Source: Myxococcales bacterium
GTDB taxonomy: Bacteria > Myxococcota_A > Polyangia > Polyangiales > JADJMO01
Direction: 5' to 3'
Length of the DNA: 64,000 nt
NCBI GenBank assembly: GCA_016709545.1
Contig: JADJMO010000009.1
Location: 186,001 to 250,000 of the forward strand
In this document: in pieces, positions 34,639 to 47,876 of the stretch
Layout of the letters: each line of letters starts with the position of its first letter
Numbering within the stretch: the stretch's first letter is position 1
Notes under the pieces: model-generated
Told to the model about the DNA's origin: nothing
The model's input: the letters and a program-made list of their open reading frames with translations, nothing else
Databases searched by the model: none
Made by a program: the position numbers and the translations under genes

Positions 34639-35406
34639 TCACGACGCCTCGCGGACGATCAGCGTCGACAGATCGACCCCGTGCGCGAGCAGCGAAGCGC
34701 GCTGGATCGCACACAGCCGGGAGATGCCCTCGGGGCCGAGGTCCACCATCGTGTCGACGTCCTTGCGCGGCACCGGCGCGTCCTCGGCCGTGCCCTGGAT
34801 CTCGACGATGTCGCCGGCCTCGGTGGCGACGACGTTCAGGTCGACGCGCGCCTTGCTGTCCTCGACGTAGATCAGATCGAGCGCGAGGCCGGTCTTCACC
34901 CAGCCGACGCTGATCGCGGCTACCGGCGCGCGCAGCACGGGCCCCGCGAGGTCGCCCTTCTTGCGGAGCTTGTCGAGCGCGAGCGCGAGCGCCACGAAGC
35001 CGCCGGTGATCGAGGCCGTGCGGGTGCCGCCGTCGGCCTCGAGCACGTCGCAGTCGATGCTGATCGTGCGCTCACCGAGCCGGTCGAGCAGGACCGCCGC
35101 GCGGAGCGAGCGGCCGATCAGGCGCTGGATCTCCTGCGTGCGCCCCGACACCGAGCCCTTGCGACCGTCGCGGCTCTCGCGGCGCGGCGGGTTGGCGCGG
35201 GGGTGCATCTGGTACTCGCCGGTGACCCAGCCCTTGCCCGTGCCCTCGAGGAACGGAGGGGTCTTGGCGTCGACCGAGGCGGTGCAGAGCACCACGGTGT
35301 TGCCGGCGCGGTAGAGCACCGAACCCTCGGAAGGGCGATGGAAACCGACGTCGAGGGTGGGCGTACGCAAGTCACGGGCACCCCGCCCGTCAGGCCTCTC
35401 ACTCAT
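34639..35406 (-). CDS. rph: Ribonuclease PH
   Basis: 255 residues from ATG 35404-35406. This phosphorolytic 3'-5' exoribonuclease trims the 3' ends of tRNA precursors and other RNAs, forming a hexameric ring. Signatures include GSVLYRAGNTVVLCTASV, the Arg-rich PRRESRDGRKGSVSGRTQEI and IGRSLRAAVLL for RNA binding, DCDVLEADGGTRTASITGG (catalytic/phosphate region), and DLIYVEDSKARVDLNVV. Length matches the family (about 240-255). It overlaps the upstream sensor kinase gene by 8 bp and precedes rdgB, so the transcript probably reads kinase-rph-rdgB. Confidence 0.96.
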   Translation of the reverse strand: MSERPDGRGARDLRTPTLDVGFHRPSEGSVLYRAGNTVVLCTASVDAKTPPFLEGTGKGWVTGEYQMHPRANPPRRESRDGRKGSVSGRTQEIQRLIGRSLRAAVLLDRLGERTISIDCDVLEADGGTRTASITGGFVALALALDKLRKKGDLAGPVLRAPVAAISVGWVKTGLALDLIYVEDSKARVDLNVVATEAGDIVEIQGTAEDAPVPRKDVDTMVDLGPEGISRLCAIQRASLLAHGVDLSTLIVREAS

Positions 35407-37330
35407 CCGGCGCTTCTACCACGGCAGGCCGGCGTTCGGAGGCCGACGGCGCGGGAAACGTGAGGCGGAACTCGGTGCCGCGCGGGCTCCCCGGCAGGCA
35501 GGCGATCCCTCCCCCGTGGGCCTCGAGGATCTGGCGCGTCAGCGGCAACCCGAGCCCCGTGCCGGTGGATTTGGTCGTGAAGAACGGGTCGAAGATGCGC
35601 GCCCGCACCTCCTCCGGGATGCCCGCGCCCTCGTCGGCCACGCTGAGCTCGACCGTCGCGCCGAGGTGACGCACGCCGAGGGTGAGCGTGCCCCCCTCCT
35701 CCATCGCCTCGCGCGCGTTGCGGATCAGGTTCACGAGCGCCTGGCGCACCTGCGCCTCGTCGATCGACACCACCGCCGGCACCTCCGGCAACGCGAGCAC
35801 CACCTGCACGCGCGCGCGCTCGAGCTCGGGCTTCGCGAACGCCGCGACCTCACGCACCAGGGCCCCGAGATCCACGCGGTCGGGTCGCGGCGAGGGCAAC
35901 CGCGCCACGCGCAGGTACTCCTCGCTCACGTCCGAGAGCCGCCCGACCTCGCGCACGATCGCCGTCAGGAGCCGGCGCGCCTCCGCGCTCGCGTGTTCGC
36001 TCGCCAGCGTCTCGTCGAGCAGCTCGGCGTTCAGGCCGATCGACGACAGCGGGTTGCGGATCTCGTGGGTGACGTGCGCGGCCATCTTGCCAATCGCGGC
36101 GAGCCGCTCCGCCTGCAGCGCGCGCTTCTGCGCCGCCGCGGCCTCGCTCACGTCGTCGGCCACGAGCAGCGCGCGGCGCGCGTCGTCGCCGCGCATCGGC
36201 ACCACGCGCACGTCGAGCACGAGCGGGTCGCGCCCCTCCTGCGGCAGGGTGACGGCGCTGCGGGCCGCAGGCTCGGTGCCCTCGTCCGCCGCCGCCGACA
36301 CGTCCCCCGCGACGAGCGCCCAGAGCGCCGGCGACACCTCGGCCAGGCGCCCCCCCTCGCTGGCCCCGAGCAGCGTGCGAGCCGCCGGGTTGGCCGCGTC
36401 GATGCGGCCGTCGGCGCGCAGCGCGAGCACCGCGGCGCGCAGGTGGTTGACGATGTCCTCCTGCCGGCGCTGCAGGCGCAGCAGATCGGCGTCGCGGCTC
36501 GCCACGCCCTCCACCATCGCACCGAACGCCGCGCCGAGCTGCGCGATCTCGTCGACCGCCTTGGTGTCGGGCCCCGGCAGGAGCTCGGCGGGCACGGGCG
36601 AGCGGTCGCCGGCCGCGATCGCCTTGGCGCGCTCCGTCAGGCGCCCGAGCGGCTGCAACCGACGCCGCACGTCGCGCGTGCCGAGCGCCGCCACGACGAG
36701 CGACACGAGGGCGAGGCCGACCGAGATCACGATGGCCCGCTGGTCGCGCGCGACGCCCTCCTGCACCACCGCGCGGCGGCGCTCGCCGATCCGCCCCGCG
36801 AGGTCGTCGAGGCGGGTCGCGGCCCCGCGCTCGCGCGCCGAGAGCGCCCGCAGCAGGGTCTCGGCCCGCGCCTTGTCGTTGGCCTCGAGCGCGCCGAACA
36901 GCGGCGGCAGGTCGCGGGCGGCGCCGTCGAGGTTCTTCTCGAGCGCGTCGATCTCGCGCAGCACCTCCTCGCCGAACGCGCGGGTCGTCGGGTCGGGCGA
37001 GGTGACGAGGCCGGCCCGGATCGCCGCGCGCGCTTCGGCGAGCACCGCGGGGCGCCCTCGCGCCACGGTGAGGAGCCAGTCGCGCGTGGTGCCCGCGGCG
37101 CGCGGGTCGTCGAGCAGGCGATCGAGGCGGGCGGCCACCGTCCACTGCGCGGCGCGGGCCCGGGCGAGCGCGGTCTCGAGCGGCGTGTACCCGAGGCTCA
37201 GCGCGGCCACCTCCTGGGCGGCGCGCCGCTGGGCGAAGAGGCCGGCGGCGACCGTGGCCGCGAACGCGACGACCACGACCGCGAACGCCGCGAGCACGCG
37301 GCGAGACAGCGAGCCGGCGCGCTGCTCCAC
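35399..37330 (-). CDS. Membrane sensor histidine kinase with HAMP and PAS domains
   Basis: 643 residues from ATG 37328-37330. Residues about 10-33 (VLAAFAVVVVAFAATVAAGLF) and about 200-218 (AIVISVGLALVSLVVAAL) are membrane helices flanking a helical extracytoplasmic sensor. A HAMP linker follows (RLQPLGRLTERAKAIAAGD), then a PAS-like domain (LRADGRIDAANPAARTLLG). The phosphoacceptor is His422 in HVTHEIRNPLSSI. The ATPase has the N box (ALVNLIRNAREAM), G1 (VADEGAGIP), F box (RIFDPFFTTK) and G2 (GTGLGLPL). No cognate response regulator gene is adjacent. It is separated by 6 bp from the Fe-S protein gene upstream, hinting at a shared transcript and perhaps a redox-related signal (inference). Confidence 0.94.
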   Translation of the reverse strand: MEQRAGSLSRRVLAAFAVVVVAFAATVAAGLFAQRRAAQEVAALSLGYTPLETALARARAAQWTVAARLDRLLDDPRAAGTTRDWLLTVARGRPAVLAEARAAIRAGLVTSPDPTTRAFGEEVLREIDALEKNLDGAARDLPPLFGALEANDKARAETLLRALSARERGAATRLDDLAGRIGERRRAVVQEGVARDQRAIVISVGLALVSLVVAALGTRDVRRRLQPLGRLTERAKAIAAGDRSPVPAELLPGPDTKAVDEIAQLGAAFGAMVEGVASRDADLLRLQRRQEDIVNHLRAAVLALRADGRIDAANPAARTLLGASEGGRLAEVSPALWALVAGDVSAAADEGTEPAARSAVTLPQEGRDPLVLDVRVVPMRGDDARRALLVADDVSEAAAAQKRALQAERLAAIGKMAAHVTHEIRNPLSSIGLNAELLDETLASEHASAEARRLLTAIVREVGRLSDVSEEYLRVARLPSPRPDRVDLGALVREVAAFAKPELERARVQVVLALPEVPAVVSIDEAQVRQALVNLIRNAREAMEEGGTLTLGVRHLGATVELSVADEGAGIPEEVRARIFDPFFTTKSTGTGLGLPLTRQILEAHGGGIACLPGSPRGTEFRLTFPAPSASERRPAVVEAPDE

Positions 37331-37336
37331 GGCGGG

Positions 37337-38482
37337 TCAGCCCGCCGACCCATCCCCGAGGGCGGGACGCGCCGACGCGGCCTCGAGCGAAGCCGCCACG
37401 ACCGACACGAGCAGCCGCACCTCGACCCCGCTCTTGCGCAGGTTGCGCGCGGCGCGCGGGCACGCCGTGACGACGATGCCCCCACCGGCCGCGGCGTGCT
37501 CCGCGGCGCGCGATTCGGCGATGGTGCGCGCGACCTCGGGCATCGTCTCGGGGAGCAACCCGCCACCCCCGCTGCACGTTCCCCACTCGCGCGAGCGAGG
37601 CAGCTCGGCCGGCGCGGCGCCGAACACGCGCGCGAGCACCTGGCGCGGCGCCTCGTAGAGCCCGAGCCCACGCCCCATCGCGCAGGCGTCGTGGTAGCGC
37701 ACCGCAGCCGCGCCCAGCCGACCGAGGCGCGGGAGGCCCGCGGCCGCGAGCTCCACGAGGTGGACCAGCTCCGTCGGCGGCAGCGCGAGCTCGCGGCGCG
37801 GGTAGGCGACGCGCAAGGTCTCGAGGCACTCCGCGTCGGCCACCACCAGCGTGTTCTTGCCCACGAGGCTCGCCGCGAGGGCGCTCGCGTCGGCGAGGAG
37901 CCCCGGGCGATCGCCGGCCGCGAACGAGTCCCGCCCGCAGCACCCGCGCAGCACGGCCACCGGACGACCCACCAGCTGCGCGGCGGCGACGATGGCGTCG
38001 GCGAGCGGATCGCCCGGGTCGTCCGCGTCGACCCCGCAGCCGACGAGCACCGCGACGTCCGCCGCGTCGTCGACCCGCGCGCCCCGGGCTCGCGCGCGCA
38101 GGATCGCTGACCCCACCGCGCGGGCGTGGTCCTCGCTGCGCTCGCTCCGCCGAGAAACGTGGGCCTTCACCGCGGCCGGCGCGACGCCCGCGGCGAAGTA
38201 CTCGGCGCGCGCGTCGAACAGGGTCTCGGCGGGCTCGTTGCGCAGGTCGCACGCCTGACGGCACGCGCGACAGCCGGTGCAGGCCCAGGCGAGGGCCGCG
38301 TGCGACTCGTTCCTCGGCAGCGACCCGCTCGCGACGAGGAAGGCGTCGCTCATCTTGCCCCACGGGGTCGTGGTCTCGCGGCCGTCGGCGGCCGAGACCG
38401 GGCACGCGGCGCGACACAGCTTGGGGCAGAACGTGCAGGACTCGAGGGCCCCACGGTGACCCTCGAGCAGGGGGAGCGACAT
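37337..38482 (-). CDS. Fe-S oxidoreductase with CCG-type domain (GlpC/HdrB-like)
   Basis: 381 residues from ATG 38480-38482. Two [4Fe-4S] ferredoxin-like motifs lie near the N-terminus: Cys16/19/23/27 (SCTFCPKLCRAACP) and Cys68/71/74/78 (ACTGCRACRQACD). The C-terminal half resembles the cysteine-rich CCG domain of heterodisulfide reductase and GlpC proteins (LRGCCGRDS, YHDACAMGR, GTCSGGGGLLPETMPE, VVTACPRAARNL). Such proteins pass electrons between a dehydrogenase and quinone or thiol partners. No dehydrogenase gene is adjacent, so the redox partner is unknown. It is followed 6 bp later by the sensor kinase. Confidence 0.88.
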   Translation of the reverse strand: MSLPLLEGHRGALESCTFCPKLCRAACPVSAADGRETTTPWGKMSDAFLVASGSLPRNESHAALAWACTGCRACRQACDLRNEPAETLFDARAEYFAAGVAPAAVKAHVSRRSERSEDHARAVGSAILRARARGARVDDAADVAVLVGCGVDADDPGDPLADAIVAAAQLVGRPVAVLRGCCGRDSFAAGDRPGLLADASALAASLVGKNTLVVADAECLETLRVAYPRRELALPPTELVHLVELAAAGLPRLGRLGAAAVRYHDACAMGRGLGLYEAPRQVLARVFGAAPAELPRSREWGTCSGGGGLLPETMPEVARTIAESRAAEHAAAGGGIVVTACPRAARNLRKSGVEVRLLVSVVAASLEAASARPALGDGSAG

Positions 38483-38492
38483 GCCGGCGAGC

Positions 38493-40019
38493 TTAGAGCG
38501 GCGCGACCGCGCGCACCACGCCCGGCAGACCGACGAGGTTCTTGACCGAGACCGCCTTCACCTTGGCCTTGCCGACGGGCACGACGAGCATGCCGCCGGG
38601 GAGGTGGTCGTAGGGATAGAAGTGCCCGACGACCTCGGCGCTCGAGCCGTCGGCGCGCTCGATCGTCACGGGGCGTGCATCGTCCCGCGGACCCCAGCCG
38701 GTCTCGACCGCCGGTCCGAAGCTCAGCGCGCCGTGCTCGTCGACCGAGAACATCTGGTAGTTCTCGACGGGTCCCGGCACCTCGCGGGCGACGCCGTAGA
38801 CGAACGCCATGCGCTTGGCGAGCGCGCCGAAGGACCAGTCGCTCACCCACGTGGGCTCGCAGTAGCTCATGAAGTCGCGCACGTTGGTGGCGGGCACGAG
38901 CTTCTGCTCGATGACGTCCCAGCTGATGGGGCCGATCTTGGCGCCGCCGTAAGGGTATGCGGGATCGGCGTCGCCCAGTGTGCCGGTGGGCGCGCCCGTG
39001 GGGCCGGGCGAGCACGGCGAGTGCTTGCGGCCGTGCCCGTGTCCGACCTCGTGCACCGCGGTCTCGGTCGACTGCTCGCCGCTGTAGCCGAGCCCCACGC
39101 TGGCCGCGGTCCAGCTGTCGCCGGGGTTGGTCGCGAGCGGCGACAGACCGGCCACGCACCCGCTGACGCAGTAGCTCGCGAAGCTGCTCGCGGGCTGGAA
39201 CGCGCCATAATAGTAGACGCCCTTGGCGGGCGCCTCCTTCTGCCGCAGCCCGATGATCGCGTTCAGGATCTGGTTGAACCCGGTGCCGTTGCGCTGGATC
39301 GGCTGCGACCACGCGTAGGGCTCGCTGCGCACGGTGATCTCCACCTCGCGCGCCGGGTAGATGCGCATGAACTGCCTGCGATACACCTCGAGCTGCTCGG
39401 CGCTCGTGTCGGGGAGGCGACCGCTGCCGTCGGCGTTGTACTTGATGGGGACGATCATCACCTGGAGCTTCTCGCCCGTCGGGATGGCGCCCAGCGGCGC
39501 GGCGCCGTCGGCGGGGTAGCGCGCGGCGTCGGCGCTGCTCGGCGAGGTCTGCCCCTTCTCGGTCAGGAGCTCGACCGAGAACGCCGTGTCGGCGGCGATC
39601 ACGTCGACGTCGAGGGTGAAGTTGAACGACGACTCGAGCGCCTCGTCGGTCGACGGCCCGAGGACCGACTTCTTCTCGGTGAAGGTCTTCTTCGCGCCGC
39701 CGCTCTCGAGCACGAGCTTGGCCACCACCTCGCGCGCGGTCCAGGTGTCGTCGGGCTTGACGTAGACGCGCAGGATCCCCTGCCGCCCCACGATGACCGA
39801 GGCGTTCCCCCGCGGCGACGCGGCGCCGTCCTTGGCCACGCTCACCTTCGGGCCCTGCATCACGGCCACCTCGGCGACCGCGAGGCCCTTGGTCCGCTCC
39901 AGGCCCGCCGTGGGCAGGACGTCTTCTTCGACGCCGGTGTCCACCGGCGCGTCGGTGCTGGACTTGGCGGAGCAGGCAGCGGTGAGGACGAAGAGCAGAC
40001 CAAGCGAAGAAATGCGCAT
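38493..40019 (-). CDS. Metzincin-like zinc metalloprotease lipoprotein, copy 1
   Basis: 508 residues from ATG 40017-40019, with a lipoprotein-like signal (MRISSLGLLFVLTAAC). The N-terminal part is beta-rich (LAVAEVAVMQGPKVSVAKDG, ASVIVGRQGILRVYV). The protease core contains the zinc site HEVGHGHGRKH beginning at His323 (HExxHxxGxxH, metzincin type) and a downstream Met-turn-like NVRDFMSYCEP. Four cysteines nearby (YCVSGCVAG, HSPC, SYC) probably form disulfides. It closely parallels the next gene, and I infer a tandem duplication. The likely role is extracellular or surface proteolysis, in keeping with a predatory or degradative lifestyle; the substrate is unknown. Confidence 0.87.
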   Translation of the reverse strand: MRISSLGLLFVLTAACSAKSSTDAPVDTGVEEDVLPTAGLERTKGLAVAEVAVMQGPKVSVAKDGAASPRGNASVIVGRQGILRVYVKPDDTWTAREVVAKLVLESGGAKKTFTEKKSVLGPSTDEALESSFNFTLDVDVIAADTAFSVELLTEKGQTSPSSADAARYPADGAAPLGAIPTGEKLQVMIVPIKYNADGSGRLPDTSAEQLEVYRRQFMRIYPAREVEITVRSEPYAWSQPIQRNGTGFNQILNAIIGLRQKEAPAKGVYYYGAFQPASSFASYCVSGCVAGLSPLATNPGDSWTAASVGLGYSGEQSTETAVHEVGHGHGRKHSPCSPGPTGAPTGTLGDADPAYPYGGAKIGPISWDVIEQKLVPATNVRDFMSYCEPTWVSDWSFGALAKRMAFVYGVAREVPGPVENYQMFSVDEHGALSFGPAVETGWGPRDDARPVTIERADGSSAEVVGHFYPYDHLPGGMLVVPVGKAKVKAVSVKNLVGLPGVVRAVAPL

Positions 40020-40103
40020 TCTTTTTCCCTAGGAGATGGCCCCCCATCCCGTACCCGCGCCCGCCCCTGACCAGACAGCGAACAGACGCGGATCGCGACC
40101 CGA

Positions 40104-41753
40104 TCAGTCGGCGAAGGCGACGGGTGCGGCAAGCCGCACGTCGAGGCTCGGGACGACGTCTCGGACGCGGATGGAAGAGTAGCCTGTGGTCGGCTCCGGG
40201 ACGAGCAGGTATCCGCCCTCGAGATCGCCGTAGGGGTAGTAGTACCCCGTGACCGTCTGCGTCTTGCCGCCGCCGAGGTCGAACACCACGTCGCGCGGCG
40301 CGCCGAACGGCTGGTCCGTGAGCGTCATGCTCTCTCCCCACGACAAGGTCGCACCTGCGCCTACGTTGACGAATCGGTACCTGGTCGGGGCGGTCGTGGT
40401 GCCGAACATCATCGCCGCGCCGTTCACCGTGGCCATGCGCGTGGCGAGCGCCGCGTAGGTGTAGTCACTGATCCAGGTGGGATCGCAGTAACTCATGAAG
40501 TCCTTGGTGCCCGAAGGTGAGAACAGCTTCTTGCCGACGAGGTCGTACCCCCAGGCGCCGATGCTGCCGCCCGAGTACGGGTACTTGGCGTCGCCGCTCG
40601 TGCCGCACGGCGCGTGCTCGCGTCCGTGCGCGTGACCGATCTCGTGGGCCGCCGTGTTGGCGCTCTGCGCGCCCGTGAACCCGACGCCGACGCACGCCCG
40701 CCCGACGGAGTCGGCGGACGAGGTGAGGAGCCCACAGAGCCCGGTCACGCAGCCGCCGCTGCAGTACGAGCTGAACGAAGACGCGGCCGCGAACGCGCCG
40801 TAGTAGTAGGTGTCCTTCGGGGCGCCGTCGCTCTGCCGCAGCTTCACCATGGCGTTGAGCGCGTTGCTGAAACCACTCCCGTTGGCGGAGATGGCCGAGG
40901 CGTAGGGGTAGGCCGCGCGCACGGTGATCTCTACCTGCTTGGCCGGGTACATCGCGTAGAAGGCGCGGCGGTAGGTCTCGACCTGGGCGGGCGACGTGTC
41001 GGGCAGCCGGTTGCTGCCGTCGGCGCCGTACTGGATCGGCACGATCTTCACCTTGAGCACCTCGCCGGTGCTCTTCATCGGCAGCGCCTCGGTGCCGGTG
41101 GCGGGATAGCGCGCCTTGCTGCTGTCGCCCGCCGCGGGCGCGCCCGTCTTGGACTGGAGGACGACGGAGTACTGCGTGTCCTTGGCCAGCACGCCGACCG
41201 GCACGTTGAAGTTGAGCGTCGAGCCGAGCGACGCGTCCGTCGAGGCCGCGCTGACCGTCAGGCTCGCGGTGTAGTGCTGCGTGCCGCTCGCCGAGATCAG
41301 CGCGAGCTCGCCCTGCACGTCGCGCGGCGACCATCCCGCCATCGGCTCCACGAACACGCGGACCAGCGCTTCACGGCCGACGATCACCGGCGCGAGGCCG
41401 GTGGTCTTCGCGCCGTCGCGGGCCACGCTCACCTTCACGCCCTGGAAGAAGGCGACCTCCTTGACGGCGAGGTTGGTCATCACCGGCAGCCCGGAGGGGC
41501 CAGGATCCGGCGGCGGAGGCGGAGGGGCCGTGTCCGTCGCGGGCGTACCCGTGTCCGTCGAGGGCGTACCAGAGTCCTTGCCAGGCGTTCCCGAGTCGGT
41601 GGGGTCCGTCGCAGCGTCCGGGTCGGTCGGATCGACCGTCGAGCCCGTGTCTTCCTCGGGGTTCTCGGGGTCCTGGCCGACCGACGGGCCGCCCACGGCG
41701 CCCGTACAGGCGGTCAGGGTCGCAACCAGCAGGATTCCGGGGAGCTTGTGCAT
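40104..41753 (-). CDS. Metzincin-like zinc metalloprotease lipoprotein, copy 2
   Basis: 549 residues from ATG 41751-41753, chosen for the lipoprotein signal MHKLPGILLVATLTAC (lipobox LTAC) and an AGGA ribosome site; the frame continues open far upstream without signal features. An Asp/Thr/Pro-rich spacer (residues 25-80, TDSGTPGKDSGTPSTDTGTP) precedes the conserved part (LAVKEVAFFQGVKVSVARDG). The zinc motif HEIGHAHGREH begins at His370 and the Met-turn region reads TKDFMSYCDPTWISD. It aligns along its length with the neighbouring protease at 38493-40019, with a longer linker here. Both genes face the same way with an 84-bp gap. Confidence 0.87.
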   Translation of the reverse strand: MHKLPGILLVATLTACTGAVGGPSVGQDPENPEEDTGSTVDPTDPDAATDPTDSGTPGKDSGTPSTDTGTPATDTAPPPPPPDPGPSGLPVMTNLAVKEVAFFQGVKVSVARDGAKTTGLAPVIVGREALVRVFVEPMAGWSPRDVQGELALISASGTQHYTASLTVSAASTDASLGSTLNFNVPVGVLAKDTQYSVVLQSKTGAPAAGDSSKARYPATGTEALPMKSTGEVLKVKIVPIQYGADGSNRLPDTSPAQVETYRRAFYAMYPAKQVEITVRAAYPYASAISANGSGFSNALNAMVKLRQSDGAPKDTYYYGAFAAASSFSSYCSGGCVTGLCGLLTSSADSVGRACVGVGFTGAQSANTAAHEIGHAHGREHAPCGTSGDAKYPYSGGSIGAWGYDLVGKKLFSPSGTKDFMSYCDPTWISDYTYAALATRMATVNGAAMMFGTTTAPTRYRFVNVGAGATLSWGESMTLTDQPFGAPRDVVFDLGGGKTQTVTGYYYPYGDLEGGYLLVPEPTTGYSSIRVRDVVPSLDVRLAAPVAFAD

Positions 41754-41955
41754 GACTTCGTCCTCCGAACGGGGTGGGTAGGGAAGACGGTGCCCGCTCC
41801 CGAGCATTATGTCCAGCACGGGATCGGCCCCGAACGTTCGCGGGGTAACATTGCGCGCCGGGCCCAGCGAGCGGAGCGCGAGCGTAGGGAGCGAGCTGCG
41901 CCCACTCGAGCGTTCCTCCGCTGCCCGAGACCACCTACACGGTCCCCGCGTCCCC

Positions 41956-43416
<1,461 letters not shown>

Positions 43417-43417
<1 letters not shown>

Positions 43418-44322
43418 TGAAGCGCCGCACCCTCTCGCTCGCCCTGTTCCTCGGCGCCCTCGCCCTCTCCGGCGACGCGAGCGCGTTCACCCACGTGGTC
43501 CGCAAGGGCGAGACGCTGGCCTCGATCGCCAAGACCTTCTACGGCCGCACCGACCTCGAGCACGTGCTGGTCGGCGCCAACGCCCTCGACGCGCAGGGCG
43601 GCAGCATGATCGCCGCCGGCATGCGGCTCGAGGTGCCCACGGTCGGCCACCAGCGCACCGCGCTCGGCGACACGTGGGGGATGCTCGCCGACCGCTACCT
43701 CGGCGACGTGAAGCAGGCCGCCGTGCTCGCCGAGGCCAACGGCACCCACCCCTGGCTGCCGCCCGATCCCGGCAGCGAGATCGTCATCCCCTACGTGCTC
43801 CGGCACTACGCCTCGGCCAACGAGACCATCTTCGATCTCTCGCAGCGCTACCTCGGCGACAAGATGCTCGCCTGGAAGCTGGTCATCTTCAACGACCTCA
43901 AGGGCAACGACATCAAGCGCGGCGACGTCGTGCTGATCCCGCTCGAGTCGCTCGTGCTCACCGCGGACGGCGAGCAGAAGGCGAAGGAGGAGTCGGGGCT
44001 CGCCCTCGGAGGGCTCGGGGGTGGCAAGGCCCGCGAGCACCAGAAGGAGATCGAGGCCAAGCTCACCACGCTCCAGCAGCAGGTCGTCGAGGGGCGCTGG
44101 GTCGAGGCGGTGGCGCTCGGCAGCCGCCTCCTCGGGATCGGCGACGCCACCCGCAGCCAGCTCGCCCGCATCGGCAAGCTCACCGCGACGGCCTACGTGG
44201 CGCTCGACGCCACCGGCGCCGCCATCGAAGCGTGCCGCAATTACCTCGACAACGCCAACGTCGTCCACCTCGAACCCGAGACCACCTCGCCCAAGCTCCG
44301 CGCCGTCTGCGGCCGGAAGTGA
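43417..44322 (+). CDS. Secreted LysM-repeat protein
   Basis: 301 residues from ATG 43417 (overlapping the kinase stop by one base, with GGAGG seven bases upstream). Signal peptide MKRRTLSLALFLGALALSGDASA. At least two LysM-like modules are visible: HVVRKGETLASIAKTFYGR with RLEVPT, and HYASANETIFDLSQRYLGD with KRGDVVLIP; the segment ALGDTWGMLADRYLGD between them is a probable third. A Lys/Glu-rich coiled-coil segment (KAREHQKEIEAKLTTLQQQ) and a helical TPR-like tail follow (AIEACRNYLDNANVVH). It should bind peptidoglycan in the periplasm. Being coupled to a membrane-bound PEGA kinase suggests that both act on wall-linked signalling. Confidence 0.88.
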
Positions 44323-44354
44323 GCGCAGCGAGCCGGAGACGAGCGGAGCGAACG

Positions 44355-44378
44355 GCGGCCGCCTCCACGGGCGGCCGC
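44355..44378 (+). terminator. GC-rich hairpin after the LysM gene
   Basis: GCGGCCGCC (44355-44363) pairs with GGCGGCCGC (44370-44378) around a 6-base loop, 32 bp after the LysM stop and 147 bp before lon. The sequence after it is TCCAGAAAAG, with no T-run, so termination would be weak or rely on other factors. Confidence 0.45.
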
Positions 44379-44525
44379 TCCAGAAAAGTGAGGCCGTCGC
44401 GGCCAGGACGACCCGGGCGACTGGGTAGGTAGAGAGGCGCACCCGCGGCGCGAACGGTGGTTCGGCCCTCTGCTTGGCCAAATCCACCCTGGCGCGTCCA
44501 CCTTGCTGTGACTAGTGTCCGATGC

Positions 44526-46976
<2,451 letters not shown>

Positions 46977-47110
46977 GGTCGGACCGCGTCAGCGGCCCGA
47001 TTTCGCCGAGCTCCACCTGACGTCGCCCCTCGAAGTGCGGCGTCGGCAAGGCGCCTGGTCGAACTGTGGGCTCTGGCCGGGCGCTGATCTCGCCCGACCA
47101 GGCTCGGGCA

Positions 47111-47134
47111 GAGTGCGAAGCGCTTTGCGCACTC
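47111..47134 (+). terminator. Hairpin after lon
   Basis: GAGTGCG (47111-47117) pairs with CGCACTC (47128-47134); the inner part AAGC/GCTT extends the stem with a small bulge. GTTTCT follows immediately. It lies 134 bp after the lon stop and 38 bp before the next gene, a plausible intrinsic terminator for lon. Confidence 0.5.
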
Positions 47135-47172
47135 GTTTCTCGGGCGATCGGCGAGGTGCGTCATCCCACTAG

Positions 47173-47859
47173 ATGCACCGGTTCCCTCTTCCGCACCAGA
47201 CTGTCCGTGGTACGCGATTGCGCGTGACGGTCGACAAGCCCAACGGAACCACGCCCAAGAAGCCACGCCGCACGCAGGAAGAGCGGTCGGCGACCACCAA
47301 GCACGCGCTGCTGGAGGCCACGCTCACCTGCCTCGACGAGCTCGGGTACGCGGCCACGAGCACGACCGAGATCGCGGAGCGCGCCGGCGTGTCGCGCGGC
47401 GCGCAGCTGCACCACTACCCGACCAAGGCGGAGCTGGTGGCGAGCGCGGTCGAGTACATCTTCCAGAAACGGCTCGACGAGTTCCGCGCGAGCTTCTCGG
47501 CGCTGCCGGCCGACGCCGACCGCACCACCGCGGCCATCGAGCTCCTGTGGAAGATGACCAGCGGCCCCGCGTTCCACGCCTGGCTCGAGCTCCTCGTCGC
47601 CGCGCGCACCGATCCCACCCTGCGCGCGTCGATGACCAGCATCAGCGCGCGGTTCTGGGCGGGCGTGCGCGGCGCATTCCACGAGGCCTTCCCCCACCTC
47701 GCCGGCGTGCCCGCGGTCGACAACGCGCCCTGGTTCACGCTCGCCGTCATGCAGGGCCTCGCGCTCGAGCGCATCGTGCTCGGCGACGACGCCCGCATCG
47801 ACCTCGGCCTCGCCATCATCAAGGGCCTCGGCGCGAAGACCCTCACGCCGCGGTCGTAG
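47173..47859 (+). CDS. TetR-family transcriptional regulator
   Basis: 228 residues from ATG 47173; a GTG at 47224 is an alternative start that removes a 17-residue extension. After a basic N-terminus (TPKKPRRTQEERSATT) the helix-turn-helix is clear (ALLEATLTCLDELGYAATSTTEIAERAGVSRGAQLHHYPTKAEL). The helical C-domain (LLWKMTSGPAFHAWLELLVAA) is similar in length to regulators of fatty-acid or drug-response genes. It is followed 17 bp later, on the same strand, by an acyl-CoA thioesterase gene, so it may control acyl-CoA metabolism through that gene (inference). No convincing palindrome is visible directly upstream. Confidence 0.9.
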   Translation: MHRFPLPHQTVRGTRLRVTVDKPNGTTPKKPRRTQEERSATTKHALLEATLTCLDELGYAATSTTEIAERAGVSRGAQLHHYPTKAELVASAVEYIFQKRLDEFRASFSALPADADRTTAAIELLWKMTSGPAFHAWLELLVAARTDPTLRASMTSISARFWAGVRGAFHEAFPHLAGVPAVDNAPWFTLAVMQGLALERIVLGDDARIDLGLAIIKGLGAKTLTPRS

Positions 47860-47876
47860 AGCACTACGCTGGGGCG

